Positions 46,197-61,426 of a stretch of 64,000 nt of DNA are shown here, piece by piece (the first letter of the stretch is position 1; each line of letters starts with the position of its first letter). Under the pieces are notes generated by a model. The model saw nothing but the letters and a program-made list of their open reading frames with translations. It was not told the DNA's origin and made no database searches. A program made the translations under genes and the position numbers. The DNA comes from Ophryocystis elektroscirrha (lineage: Eukaryota > Apicomplexa > Conoidasida > Neogregarinorida > Ophryocystidae). The DNA is taken from contig JAQIFP010000009.1 in assembly GCA_030141585.1 (NCBI GenBank), positions 26,219-90,218 of the forward strand, read 5' to 3'.

Positions 46197-48935
46197 ATGG
46201 TTTCAATATTCCAACATGCAATAAAAAAGAAACAAATCTCTTCAATTAAAAATAAACAAATAGAAAAAAGCAAAAAAAGATTTCCTTTCAAAGCAAAAAA
46301 TAAGATTCCAAATGAGAAGGAAAAGAACAATTCAAATTCAGATACTTTGTACTCTATCAATACTACAGGACTAGCAAATGATAAACTTTCAAAAAAAGTT
46401 CATAGGCGACAAAAGCCGTTTGACAAAAAAAAAAAAAAATATGATCAAAAAAAAGAAAATGAACTTGTAGACAACAAAAGAAAATCTAGAGTAAATACAG
46501 CTAACACAAAAACTGTGTTAGTTCGTAATTTGCCCTTTAAGATGTCAGGACTTGAGCTTAAAGAATTGTTTGCTCAAATAGTTCCCGTTAGCTATGCATT
46601 TATAGTGAAAGAGAAAAACTCGGATATTTCAAAAGGTTTTGGATTTGTTACCCTACCGACAGGTACAACTTTTTAGTTATGATACAAAAAAAAAAAAAAA
46701 ATGTATATTATATATAACTATTGTACGATTTTATAGAGGAACATGCTAATATGGCAATAAGAAAGATTAATGGCTATAAACTTGAAGGAAGATCTCTATC
46801 AGTAGAGATGTCTGTTCAAAATCATAGTAAAGAACAACGTTTTGTTTCTGTAATTACGTCCAAGCCCGTAAGTTTTTTTTTTTCCTTTAAAATATAGAAT
46901 GAAAAAGCTGCTTCTTTTAACTTAACAGTTTCTCCACTTTTTGAAAATATTTCGACTGATGCAATATCAAGACTCGTAAGCAATTTAAACCTACTGAAAT
47001 AAAAATAGGTTTCAAAAATAATACCAAGCAAATACAAGTTTCTCAACATTGTAGAGCTTGAGAAGTCTGCATTGTGGCGTTTTGAACTAGCTTCAAGCAA
47101 AGATGTGTTAATAATTGTGGAGTCGTTGAATAATTTCACAGTTCCCAAATCTATTGTGTTGGAAACATTAAAGATTGACACTTCTTTGAAGCTTCAACTG
47201 ATAAGGTAATCATAAATTTATGATAGTAAATGCATTCATACCAATCATTTAATGATAAATTTGATTATATATATATATATATTTATTTTTTTTTAGCAAC
47301 GTTGTGCCAAAAGCTGAAATATTCATTTCCAATATAGATTTTAAAGCTACTAAAAAAGAAATAAAAACTTTTTTATCTTCTTTTGGGACATTAAAATCCT
47401 TTCGGCTGGCGGATTCTTCTAAGCTGAAAATAAAAAAAAAAGATAGTGAACAGTAAGTCAAAAAAAAAAAAAAAAAAAAAAATAGTGGTGGATATGCATT
47501 TGTCCGCTATGCTGATAATATGGAAAAAGCTTACAATGAATTAAAAGAATCCACTTTTAAAAATAAAAAACTAAAAGTAGTTTGGAATCATTTAGAAAAA
47601 AACCCGCAACCTTTTAAACCCCTAGTATCTAACATACAAGTGCAAGTTAGCTTTTATTTTATGCAGAATTTTATAGATATATGATTTTGACGATGAAGAT
47701 GACGAATTAGTGAGTAATATTCCATTAAATAAAGAATTGCAACAATTAAAAAGTCAAGTGGAGTTTATTTTAGCTCCAGCAAACTCAGCACCCAAAAAAA
47801 ATACTGAATCAGAGATTGAAAAAGAAGAAAAAAAAAAAGAAAAAGAGAAAGGAAAAATTGTGAACAAAAATGACGCATCTGAAGGACGCACAATTCACAT
47901 ACGAAACTTACCGTTTGAAGCTTCAGTGGATGATATAAAAGAAATATTTGAAAAATTTGGGAAAATTGTTTACATAAGAATAATGAAAACAGCAAATGGT
48001 AATAGAGGAGAAAAAACAATAAATTTATAGGAAGACCAAAAGGAACTGCATTTTTGAAGTATCAGTCGAAATCATCAGCAGAAGCTGCTATAAAAAAAAG
48101 TGAATCAGAAATTGATACAACAGAGAAGTCGTCTGTTCCTTTAGAGGACTTTGGTTTATTTGTTTCAAATAGACGCGTTTTTGCATCCCTAGCTGTTCTT
48201 AAAAATGAAGCACCACAACAAAAGAAACAAGACGCTTCAGATGAAAAGATTAATGAAATTTTGAATCTGGGAACAATATCGGAAAGTGACCCATTATGGA
48301 ACGTAAGTACTCAAATAACTATATACCTTTAGTCATTGAGTAAAATAGAACAAAAGAAAAGACTTGATGCAAAAAAAGAAAAAAAAGCTAAACTAAAAAA
48401 TCCAAATTACGTTTTGAACTCCCTTCGTAAGCTATAAAAAAAAAAAAAAACCTCTAGGTTTATGTTTGAGGAATATTCCACTTGAAGTAACGACAAATCA
48501 ATTGAAGGATCATTTAGTAAAGTTTTGTTTGACAAGCGATAAAGCAATTGAAGCGTTAAAACCTATAGCAAAAACTGCTAATCACATCAAAAGAGCTGCA
48601 GAAAAACAAATATCATGCACAATTATTGTCGATAAAAAAACTAAAAAGTCTCGTGGTTATGGCTTTGTTTCCTGCTCGAGTCATAGTTTAGCTCGAACTT
48701 TATTAGAATACATGATGGAACCTATTTATCTAACTAGTTCAAAAAGGCGCTTGATAGTTGAGTTTGCTTTAGAAGATAAAAGGGCACTTATCAAGCTGAA
48801 GCCGCCCCAAAAAATAAAAAGATCTCGTTTAGGTCGAGGTAAGTAAAAATTAACTGATATTGATTATTCATTTTATTATTCCTTTTTTTAGGCCGAATTC
48901 AAAGAGAGAAAAAACGTCAAAAAAAAGAAGCCTAA
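46197..48935 (+). CDS. RBM28: RBM28/Nop4-type nucleolar RNA-binding protein (four RRM regions)
   Basis: A basic N-terminus (Lys/Asn-rich) is followed by RRM1 (TVLVRNLPFKMSGLELKELF, KGFGFVTL), RRM2 (EIFISNIDFKATKKEIK, GGYAFVRY), an acidic stretch (FDDEDDEL), RRM3 (TIHIRNLPFEASVDDIKEIF, KGTAFLKY) and RRM4 (LCLRNIPLEVTTNQL, SRGYGFVSC). It ends RGRIQREKKRQKKEA. This order and the long insertion inside RRM4 match RBM28/Nop4, which binds pre-rRNA during 60S maturation in the nucleolus. Introns are mostly 25-60 nt, several with a solid A-run (for example after KKDSE at about 47453). The RRM1-RRM2 linker around 46880-47215 has uncertain exon limits. Its TAA stop overlaps the stop of the facing LUC7 gene. 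Confidence 0.85.
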
Positions 48936-50502
48936 TCCCGTCTCCGTCTCTCATCATCACGGCGTGAACGATTAGAACTTTCAGGAGTGCGAGAGCGGCG
49001 GTAACGGTGTTCACTAGGGCTTCTTCTACTTCTTCTGGGGGAAGGAGAACGCCCTCTTCCTCTACTACTACGTCTTCGTTCATAACGGGAAGAATAACGA
49101 CGGCGATATTCAAAAGAAGAGCTTCTTTTTCTAGAGGGGACATCCGAAAGACGTTTGCTTCGTGTTTCAGAGCGGTTAGGACTTGTATGTGAATCAGAAG
49201 ATACAGCAGGAGCGGTAGTTGGAGCTTCAGAAGCTGGAGCTTCCTTGGAACTATTTTCTGTCTCTTCTTTTTTAACTTCATCACTTTTTTGACGATATTT
49301 AGCTTTTAGTGTGGCATAAGTTGCTCTAATACGTTCATAACCCTACCAAAATTACATACATGTATATAACATAAAGCCAATAAATTCTTTCAACAAAAAA
49401 AAAGTCTATCTACTGAAAATATAAATAAGTATGCCGTAATTATTTAAATTATAATTTGCTGTAAATAATAATACTTTGTTATATAAAAACTAAACTAAAA
49501 TTGCTTACAACGTGCTGTTTTCCCGATACATGAGATTCAAAACGAGAAGTGGCGTCTCCTAAAGATTGCATTGCTCCACAAACTGAACAGACTCTTAGAG
49601 ATTTTTCTTGATTAGATATGGCCAAAAATTCATGGGATAAGGCGCTCATACGATCAAGATCACATCTAATTTCTACTACTTTACGTGTATATTGCTCAGC
49701 TTCAGCAATATTTCCCTAAAAAAAAAAAAAATATAATATAAAAAAAAAAAAATTACTTTTTCTCCAGCTTGCTGAGCTTTTTGTAGTAAAGAAGAAATTT
49801 CATCTTTCATTTGTTCAAATTTCTTTTGCTTTTCTTGCTCCAAATGTCCCTCATCAGGGCCGAGAATACGCTGCTGGCCTTTTCTTATCCTTTCTTCAAC
49901 ACAATCGACTAATCTGTGTAAAGTATCTGCACAGCACAATAATTACCTTCATTATAGACCAAGTATATTATTATCTAGAATTTATTATTATATTATATTA
50001 CTTTTTTTTCAAAAAAAAAAAGTAACTTAAAAATTATCAATATAAGTAACTTTTTTTTAATGTAAATTAAAATAACTAGTATAATGGCTATTTTTCAAAT
50101 TACTTGCTAATGAGAATGAATCATACTTCATAAATATTAACCAGTTTTAACTAAAAATATACATATAAAATGCTTTACAACTTTTAAATACACACTGTAT
50201 TAAACTTGAAACGGGCATACATCGTTCTACACTTTCTTACTGAAAAATTCTCTTTCATATTTACGATGGTAATAATCATGATCGGGATCCGTCAAAAATT
50301 GTTCTCTGAGAGCATCAGAGTGCTTATTTGGACAAGGGCCTAAGTCACTTTTGGTATTTGGAAAAAGGTCATGCGGACAAAAGTCAATAAGAAAGTTATG
50401 ACACACGTCTGGATCTTTGAAAGTTGCCCTTTTTGGAACATCAGTCAAATTATTACGATCTGTTCCCATAAGGGAATCTAGTATAGCGCGCATTTCTTCC
50501 AT
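48932..50502 (-). CDS. LUC7-like U1 snRNP splicing factor
   Basis: Begins MEEMRAILDSLMGTDRN, the LUC7 start. Zinc finger 1 is CHNFLIDFCPHDLF...LGPCPNKH; then comes a coiled-coil region (LVDCVEERIRKGQQRILGP, KFEQMKDEISSLLQKAQQAG); zinc finger 2 is CSVCGAMQSLGDATSRFESH...KQH. A C-terminal Arg/Ser domain (RRRYSSRYERRRSSRGRGRS and SRTPESSNRSRRDDERRRD) ends with TAG. LUC7 proteins stabilise U1 snRNA pairing at 5' splice sites and tune which sites are chosen, relevant in a genome with such short introns. Introns include adjacent poly-A tracts near 49716-49755. The last 4 bases overlap the end of RBM28 on the other strand. Confidence 0.92.
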
Positions 50503-50612
50503 TTTTTCCTTTAATTTTGTTTCCTGCTGTTCCTTTTATTTCTTTTTTTTTTTTTTTGTGTAAACAAAAACTATTTATGTATTTTTATATGACAATTAAC
50601 GTCAACATTTTG

Positions 50613-53973
<3,361 letters not shown>

Positions 53974-54348
53974 AGCACTTTGAAAATGTCAAAATATATC
54001 TGCTATCATATATACTTGAGCTAGAGAGTGAGAACTCTAAAAATAAAAAAAAAAAAAAAATATTAAGAGGTTTTCCAGCTTTTCATTCTCAAAAAAAAGC
54101 AAAGCTGTTAAAACTTTTTATATTTTCTATCAAGAACTAATAGTCTTAAATAAGCTTTTAATTTGCTTGTTAAACAAGTGAGTGAGTTCTATTTTATTAT
54201 TCAACCTTTTTTTTTTCTCTGTTCATTGTCGTCGTTACTTTTAATTAACGATAAATTTGTTTTTGTTAAATAGAATTTTTTTTATAAATCGCTAGACAGA
54301 CAAAATTTGGTGATATTTGAATTTTATTTTTTTGTTTTATTAACTCAA
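53974..54348. promoter_or_regulatory. Divergent intergenic region, MCM4 and methyltransferase
   Basis: 375 bases between two divergent start codons, with A-runs near 54043 and T-runs near 54209. Nothing recognisable beyond composition. Confidence 0.4.
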
Positions 54349-55512
54349 ATGTTATTTGTTTTAACTACCCCTGTGCCGCAATGGCATATTTTTGAATATA
54401 TTGGCAATCCACGATTAATTTGTCACGTTGCTTCTATTCTTGGCATCAAATTAATTTTGCAAATGTATTATTTTTTTCTGACATTTCTTAGAGTTATTCG
54501 ACTAGCATTAAATTGGATTAATAGTTACACTCTCAGTCTCATTGATAACAAGCCTCAATATTTTGTGCAATTAGATTCCAACGCTGGCTTTGTCAGTGCA
54601 ATTCGTCACTGTGTTTCTTTAAGACCTGACTATCCATTAGATGCTTCACTCGAAAAAATGGAATCAATATTTTTGTCTCCTTTCGAGGCAAAGTTACACA
54701 AAATGATGAGCAAATTTATACAATCAAGTGATGAAATAATTCGAATAGATCCAATGGAAAGTATAATGGGTGCACGAACTTATTTTTATGATAAAGAAAT
54801 TTCAAATTTTTTCAAAAAATACATTACAGAAGATACCGTTGATGTTCAATGCCAAGTTATCATTTTAGGAGCTGGTTTTGATACCCGTGGTATACGCTTA
54901 GGACATTTACGTATCAGAAATAATAATCAATCGGTTGGTGGTACCATTATTGAAATTGATCGTCCTTATTTGCAAAATTACAAAGTAGAGAAAATAAACA
55001 ATTATCTTAATAATTCAAATGAAGCCAAAATATACTCAAAAGGAATACATTATTTACCTTGCGTCTTTGATACAGATGATGCTTTGTATAAATTACTAAT
55101 GAATTCCGAGCATGTACAATTTAACATACCCACGTTAATTTTATGTGAAGGTTTATTTTATTATTTATCTCATAGTGCAATACAAAATATATTTTCAACA
55201 TTTACCAGACTTCGTACTAAATCAGTTCCTCGCAGCAATTATTATATATTGTTTGATTATATGGCCTCAAAATCGAACACATCAGTGATAGAAAAATTAT
55301 TATATTTCGGAACTAAATTTATGGGCATATCTAATAGTGCTTTTCAATCAACATTACCAGCAGATTCTTCAGAATTAGAAAAAGAATTCTCTAGTTTTCC
55401 AGTGCAGCTCCAACTCTTAAGAAACACAAATGAAATAAATAGATTGATAGTTCCAAAAATCGCTTTTGATTATAGTGCAAAAATATATATCGCATTTCTA
55501 AAATGGGTTTAG
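54349..55512 (+). CDS. SAM-dependent O-methyltransferase of the PPM/LCMT type, intronless
   Basis: A single 387-aa exon from ATG 54349 (the frame is open a little further upstream without another ATG). The N-terminus has one or two hydrophobic stretches (ILGIKLILQMYYFFLTFL) that may anchor it. The methyltransferase core has the SAM motif VIILGAGFDTRGIRL, an acidic loop EIDRPYLQNYK, and LILCEGLFYYLS, the pattern of leucine carboxyl methyltransferases and the related PPM O-methyltransferases. LCMT1 methylates the C-terminus of PP2A; bacterial relatives modify small molecules or are uncharacterised. The residues that would mark true LCMT1 are not evident to me. Lack of introns is unusual beside intron-dense neighbours. 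Confidence 0.8.
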   Translation: MLFVLTTPVPQWHIFEYIGNPRLICHVASILGIKLILQMYYFFLTFLRVIRLALNWINSYTLSLIDNKPQYFVQLDSNAGFVSAIRHCVSLRPDYPLDASLEKMESIFLSPFEAKLHKMMSKFIQSSDEIIRIDPMESIMGARTYFYDKEISNFFKKYITEDTVDVQCQVIILGAGFDTRGIRLGHLRIRNNNQSVGGTIIEIDRPYLQNYKVEKINNYLNNSNEAKIYSKGIHYLPCVFDTDDALYKLLMNSEHVQFNIPTLILCEGLFYYLSHSAIQNIFSTFTRLRTKSVPRSNYYILFDYMASKSNTSVIEKLLYFGTKFMGISNSAFQSTLPADSSELEKEFSSFPVQLQLLRNTNEINRLIVPKIAFDYSAKIYIAFLKWV

Positions 55513-56288
55513 TACAATTTATTTTAAGAAGCTTTTTTGTACTTTTAGTAGCTTTGTTTTCTTCTTTTGATTTTACTTAACAGTGATTTACTAGTTTTTA
55601 ATAGTTTTTCCATTTAAAAAAAGACTTGGATTCCCTAATTTATCCATGTGAAGTTCAATGTCCACAAGGTGCTAATAATACATATATAGATATAAAATTA
55701 CTTTAGTTTTATTAGATTGTTTCGGTTTCTGCTCATTTTCTAAAATTTTTTTTTATAATTTTTTTACAAAATAATTTTAATTATTAGTTTATTACAATAA
55801 AATCTGTTTATTTAATTTTCACAAATTATATAGCATTACATGTCTTCATATAATAGTGAGATACACACTGCATGTACGTATACATTAAAACATGCATATT
55901 ATAATACTTATACGTATTCCTAAAAATAAAAAATAGCTTTATCAAGAAAACTCGCAACAATGCTTTCAACAACTTTTTAATATATGATTATTTTTTACGA
56001 ATTTATGTTTAATAACGATTTAAATACTTGCGTTAATAATATTTTGATGCATAAATCATTAAAATCACATGTATATACAGAAAATACAAATAAATATATT
56101 AGAATATAATTTAAGTATTCATGGGATGTTGCAGCACAAAAAGATTAAAACTATGCGTAATCTAATTTTTAGGTTAGAATAGTAATATGTATATGTATAC
56201 AATTAATTTATAAAACAACATCAAGTTATAACTTGGCTCTAAATTATATTTTTAATTTTTAGCTATATAATGAACTCTACACATATTA
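55513..56288. other. Convergent intergenic region
   Basis: 776 A+T-rich bases between the methyltransferase stop and the stop of the secreted PH-like gene. One short stretch near 55625-55675 is less A+T-rich but has no supported frame. Nothing else seen. Confidence 0.4.
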
Positions 56289-57735
56289 TTATTTTACACA
56301 ACCTTTTTTTATAATTTCGTTAGCAGGAAGAAGACTCTGCAGTCCTTCATTTTGACAGAACCTAAAATATAAATTTTTCTTATAGCAAAAATACCAAGCT
56401 TCAGTCAAGGCATTTATCCAAGAATTTCTTGATGAATGGTTTTGAGTGCAAAAAACGTGTTCTGCGTTGAAATACTTAAATCCGAAACCTGGTTTTTTGA
56501 GGTTATTATTTACTTATTGTACACATTTCTCCTGTATTGGGCACATTAAATATTGGAAGCTCGATCTGATCCACTTCGTATGTTATTTTTGGATTCTGTA
56601 TTGTAAATTAAATGTTCCAAATATAATATATACAGAAACATATTTATTCTACTTGTCGTAAACCATATTATATATAAATCGAAATTATTAATATATTTTT
56701 ATACATCTATGTACATATGTTGAAATATTTGATACAATTACGTACATTTTTATAAAAAATACCAAATAAGCCGCCTTTCAGCTCTCCAGTAATAGAGTCA
56801 GATATCCTGTAACTCATGTCATCAGAAGCTGGAATGTAATTTAAGGAACCGGTCTAAAAAGGTATAATCAATGTCTCTCTAAAAACTACAGCTAAATATA
56901 TATACATGTATATAAATCTATGTTTATATGTAGTTATACTGATAAACTTTGTAATGATATCACGAAACTGTTCGGAACATAATCATTTGATATTACACAA
57001 AAAAAAAATAATTTTATAAAAAATAACCATTCAATACCTTTAAAAATATGTTCAATTACAGTTTCTATGATAATAAATATTAACATATAACATGTTTTTT
57101 ATATTCAGCAAAGCAATTATACATAATTCAACACAACCGAATAAACAGGCAGCAATTTTATAAATAATAGATTGTCATGAGAAATCGTATAATTATCTGA
57201 TAAAATTTTATTCAGTTGAAGCTGACTATTTAGTAATTACTTTAGTAATGTTACACAAAGGAAATCCAGAAATATCGATTTGAACCCCATTTAGAAGTTT
57301 TTCTCTTATAGCAGATTTGTCAGATAACGAATCTCCTTGAAATTTTAAAACTTTGGCTTGATTTAAATTCGATTGAGCTTCGTATTCCAAAATTTTGTTC
57401 TTTTTAATATCTTCAGCGCTAGAAGGGTCAGTAAATATTATATTTTGTTGATTCTCTGTCTAATATAAATTAAGTGTATATTTACTTGCGGCTTCTTCCA
57501 ATACATGAACAGTTTTGTATTTTTGTGCTGCTTTAGATTGCAAAATTTTTTTTAGATTTTCATTTGAATTTGATGAAGGTATGCGTATACCGAAATCACC
57601 AGGATCTAATAAACTCTGAAATTTTGAAAATCCTCTCAATCTATTTTTCTTCAGAGAGAATAAATTCAGAATACTCAGTTGACTGAAAACAGTGCTCATA
57701 TAAATCCATATCAAAAGCAAATTTTTACGGAGCAT
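56289..57735 (-). CDS. Secreted protein with PH-like C-terminal region (284 aa)
   Basis: Five exons (57735-57486, 57455-57241, 56853-56746, 56595-56514, 56488-56289) sum to 284 aa. The N-terminus is a signal peptide (MLRKNLLLIWIYMSTVFSQL). A charged helical part follows (SSAEDIKKNKILEYEAQSN, AKVLKFQGDSLSDKSA). The second half alternates short strands and ends with a helix carrying a tryptophan: GEMCTISFGFKYFNAEHVF, then SSRNSWINALTEAWYFC. That strand-then-Trp-helix ending recalls the close of a PH domain, where a conserved Trp sits in the last helix. Secreted PH-like proteins are known in apicomplexan parasites. The PH call is tentative; the signal peptide is clear. Confidence 0.6.
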
Positions 57736-58163
57736 ATATCATTATGTTGGTACTCCCGATGAACATTAATTGAATAATATCAATAAAAAATTAATTGGTT
57801 TGGAAAACCATCTTTTACACTTAACTAAATAATATTCTATTCGTGAAATATAAAATGAGATTTGATATTAGAGATATTAAATTATGAAATATCTCTAATG
57901 TAAGATAAATTTGTTACAATATATAAAAAAAAATTTACTTATAAAAAATAAAAATGTTACTATATATAACGTCTTTAAAATAAATAAAAAGAGCGTAAAA
58001 AACAAAAATAAAATTAAATCCATGAGTTTTGTAGGGTTTGATACATATTTGACTTACAACATGCATATAAATAGCAAAGTGACAATTAATAGAGAATTTT
58101 TGACTACATATGATATGGGTAGGTGTAGTAATTATTATATGTAATAAAAATTAATTTTTATCC
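57736..58163. other. Intergenic region
   Basis: Lies between two minus-strand genes. A plus-strand open frame at 57911-58144 is Lys/Asn-rich, has no early ATG and shows no domain; I do not call it. Confidence 0.4.
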
Positions 58164-58970
58164 TCAAAATTCTGATTCCAGTGTAACTTCATCATGAAAT
58201 GAGTCTGGACAGGATTTTTGATGCATAAGCTGACACTCTTCTAAATTTGAACTGAATCTCCTATTTGATTTTGAATTAGAAAAATGAGGAAAATGCATGT
58301 ACGAAATTATTTGCATGTTCGGGAGTTGTATGATATTTGGCGTTTTTTGTTTTCTTTTACTGTAAATAATCGTTAAATAATCAACTTTTTTTCGAAGATC
58401 CTGTACGCCATGGGCCCAACGGCAAAAATCTCCGAATGGGCAATAAGAGTGAATTTTCCAAAAAGCGCATAAAGCAGTTTTATAGAATTCCGGAGTTGAT
58501 CTTAACTCAAAATTACCATGAGCGAATCTGAGTTTCATAAAAAAGAAAAATATATATAATGCACATGGAGTAGTTGACCCATGCTATATTATCATACACC
58601 GTTTGTAATTAACGGAACTATAAATTTTGTATATTCAATTTATCTATAATTACATGCAAGACATGCACAAACTTATTTGTTTACACAGTATCTTTGAAGA
58701 GATTCATTACTTGCAATTATTGCTTTTACTACACCCCGTAACCGATCTCATAAAATCTACACACAAACGCGTTTTGTAAAAATTTGGGGGGTCCCGAAGT
58801 TCTTCGAGAGAATGAGCAAAACAGCATTTTTCATTTTGTGTACAGCGCCCCAACAAATTATGGCTGCATAATTTTGTGTTTATGATACTTTGTTGTACAG
58901 GAATTGACAAATTTTCATTTGAATGATTATGTTTAGCTTTCGGGAGTTTTATTGAAGGATAAATTTGCAT
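58164..58970 (-). CDS. Triple CCCH zinc-finger RNA-binding protein (207 aa)
   Basis: Two exons, 58970-58711 and 58527-58164, sum to 207 aa. Three CCCH fingers lie in a row: CSHNLLGRCTQNEKCCFAH, a middle one split by the intron (CVDFMRSVTGCSKSNNC joined to KFAH), and CAFWKIHSYCPFGDFCRWAH, the last with canonical C-x8-C-x5-C-x3-H spacing. Linkers such as ELRDPPNFYKTRLC and ELRSTPEFYKTALC are themselves repeats, so the fingers arose by duplication. The C-terminal 70 residues are Ser/His-rich and unstructured. Such proteins bind A/U-rich mRNA elements and control stability or export. The target is unknown. Confidence 0.85.
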
Positions 58971-59497
58971 TAATCTATTAATACAAGAAATTTAGTCATG
59001 CACCCTCTTAAAACGGTAAAAGACATATTTTATCTTACCCTTAGACGACTTTAATTTTGTGTGGTATTATAAAAAAAAAAAGCTTAATGAAGATAATAAG
59101 CTTTTTGATGAACACCAAAAGATAATCAATAATAAGTTTATTACATGCTTTATCAAATTTACTATAACAGTAAACTTTAATACGTCTTACTTGATAGATA
59201 AAAGTTTTTAAAGAAAGCAAGATTTGTTAAAGATCATTATTATATGTACACACTTGCGTGAATGTATATGTAGAAGAGAGTTGGATATAAAATTGAATTC
59301 AAGAGCTAATGATAGACACTCGTAACCAAGCAAAATAAAATCAAAACAATCTAAAGCTCAAAAAGTAATTAAAACAATTGATTTAAAATATAAGTTCGAC
59401 GGGTGCTAATACATAACTTAAATACACAATAATGTGGTTTGGTCCTAATTACCTGCATATAATCGACTGTGACTTATAAAATTTTTTTGTGATTTAA
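58971..59497. promoter_or_regulatory. Divergent intergenic region, CCCH gene and eIF4E
   Basis: 527 A+T-rich bases between two divergent starts. An imperfect inverted AAGCTT...AAGCTT pair lies near 59080-59105. No other feature seen. Confidence 0.35.
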
Positions 59498-60783
59498 ATG
59501 ACAACAAAAACTTATTTGACATTTAATCCTGACTTACGCTCACTGTCATTATTTGAACCGAATAATGAAGAGGCTGTAGATTACCCCAGTGAAGATTTGC
59601 CTTTAAATCGTGTTTGGACAGTTTGGGAGCAAATTGAGGGAAGAGATCAAAAAGATTATTCTTCAAGCACAAAAGCTGTTGCTAATTTCAAAACTGTTAC
59701 CGTAGGTTTATAACTCTGATATTTTTGTTGTAATAACTTGAACTGCATATAGTTCGAGTAACTAAAAATATATTATTTATCAGAAATAATTATAATTTTT
59801 TAATTTAATTTTTAAATATATATAATTCTTAGATAAAAATATTAAATCAGTTTAAATACATTTATTGTTTTATTAATATTAATTATTAGGAATTTTGGAG
59901 ATTATGGAGTATATTGCCACAACCCAGTCAACTGATGCTAGATAAACGGTTTGAATAGTCTTATAAATGAAATTTATTAGTATGGTTCGATATAATGAGG
60001 ATGGAAAGCCTCAAATGGTAGATGCCATAATGATATTCAGGTAGTTAATCTATTTGTAAAGCAGTTTATAGATAAGTAATATAATTTTGCGTAATTTATT
60101 AATATATATTTAATTGAAGTTTACATAAGCGGGAATTTAGACTAAAAAAATTATTTTAGAGATAATGTGCGGCCTATGTGGGAAGATCCAATGAATTCAA
60201 ATGGAGGTCATTTTGAAATAAGATATCGTCAATCATCCGATGCAGAAGAACAGGCTCAGCTTGATGAACATTGGAATAATTTGGTTTTAGGTGTTATTGG
60301 TGCCACAATAGACCCTGAATCGATGATTACCGGTGTACGTCTTGTCGATAAATTACATTTATCCGGAAAAAATAACGGCTTCATTCGTATAGAAATTTGG
60401 TTTACAGAGCTAAACACCACAGGTCTTTGATACTATAAATATTTTTACAGTGCATTTATCAAAATTACCTAATTAGTGATTATTATCATATATGTCGCTA
60501 TAATGATTAACACAATGTATTCAATTTAATTTTAGTCCAAATATTGAATTATTACTTGTATGTGTAAAATGTAATATTTTATACAATAGATGTATTTATA
60601 AAATATTGGTCTTCTTTTTATATGCTTATAATTTTAAAATGAAATAGTGCATTGAATAATTACAATATTGTTATTATATTGATTGTTCATGTAATCAAGC
60701 ATATTAAGAAGATTATATATATGTTTGATTTATATAAGCATATAAGAACATGTTCATATAATATGTTCAGACATGTAAAATAA

Positions 60784-60823
<40 letters not shown>

Positions 60824-61109
60824 TTCAACTGCTTTAACAAAACTCATATATATAATCCTATTTATTTACGTTTAATATATATGTATACTTTTGGTGCAGT
60901 ATAGGCGATATATAATTGTTTATATATGTTACATTTACATATACTATTTTCAGCTGACCACAAACCCACTCTTCGTAACAATTTGTTAAAAGTAATGACA
61001 ACTAAAATGGTAAATTTTGATTTTATTATTCAATATGTATTAGGATGGTACAAGAGACCAGTCAAAGATCCAATTCACTATTCGATCACACAATCCTAAA
61101 AGCAAATAG
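59498..61109 (+). CDS. eIF4E: Translation initiation factor eIF4E (cap-binding)
   Basis: First exon 59498-59701; later exons start at about 59890, 59974, 60160, 60955 and 61045, and the gene ends TAG at 61109. Cap-stacking tryptophans are present: RVWTVWEQI (human W56 region) and NVRPMWEDP (W102 with the following Glu). EFWRLWSIL is the eIF4G-binding strand; GGHFEIRY, HWNNLVLGVIGA and IRIEIWFTE follow the family order. eIF4E binds the m7G cap and recruits eIF4G to start translation. Introns range from 32 nt to more than 500 nt. An odd point is the polar RYNEDGKPQMVDAIMIFRD insert before PMWED, longer than in typical eIF4E1, so it may be a divergent class. Confidence 0.9.
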
Positions 61110-61426
61110 TGACAATTATATCATGTTAGAATTTATGCAAAGGGTTTTGTAAAATAAGTCATGTCCTTATATGTTCGTTTTTGTTGGAATAGCACACCTT
61201 CACACTTGTTGAAAAAAAACCATACACAAAGTGATCTATATTTGGATATATGTAATTGATATTGATCCACCGAAAAATTTTATATATTTTATTAAAGTTA
61301 TAATGTTTATTTATTTAATCTGAACAGATTCTTTTTATACATCTGAATTGTTGCTAACCAGTTAAAATCTGTATAATGAAAACAGATCTAATTACTATTG
61401 TCAATACATAAGGTAAAAAATGCAAA
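61110..61426. other. Convergent intergenic region
   Basis: 317 A+T-rich bases between the eIF4E stop and the stop of the Ser-rich gene. Nothing recognised. Confidence 0.4.

Noticed and set aside
48868..49284. Minus-strand open frame rich in Leu and Val
   Set aside because: It is in another frame over the Arg/Ser domain of LUC7. The RS-coding frame is clearly the real one.
57911..58144. Plus-strand 77-codon frame
   Set aside because: Lys/Asn-rich, no early ATG, no domain; expected by chance in A+T-rich DNA.
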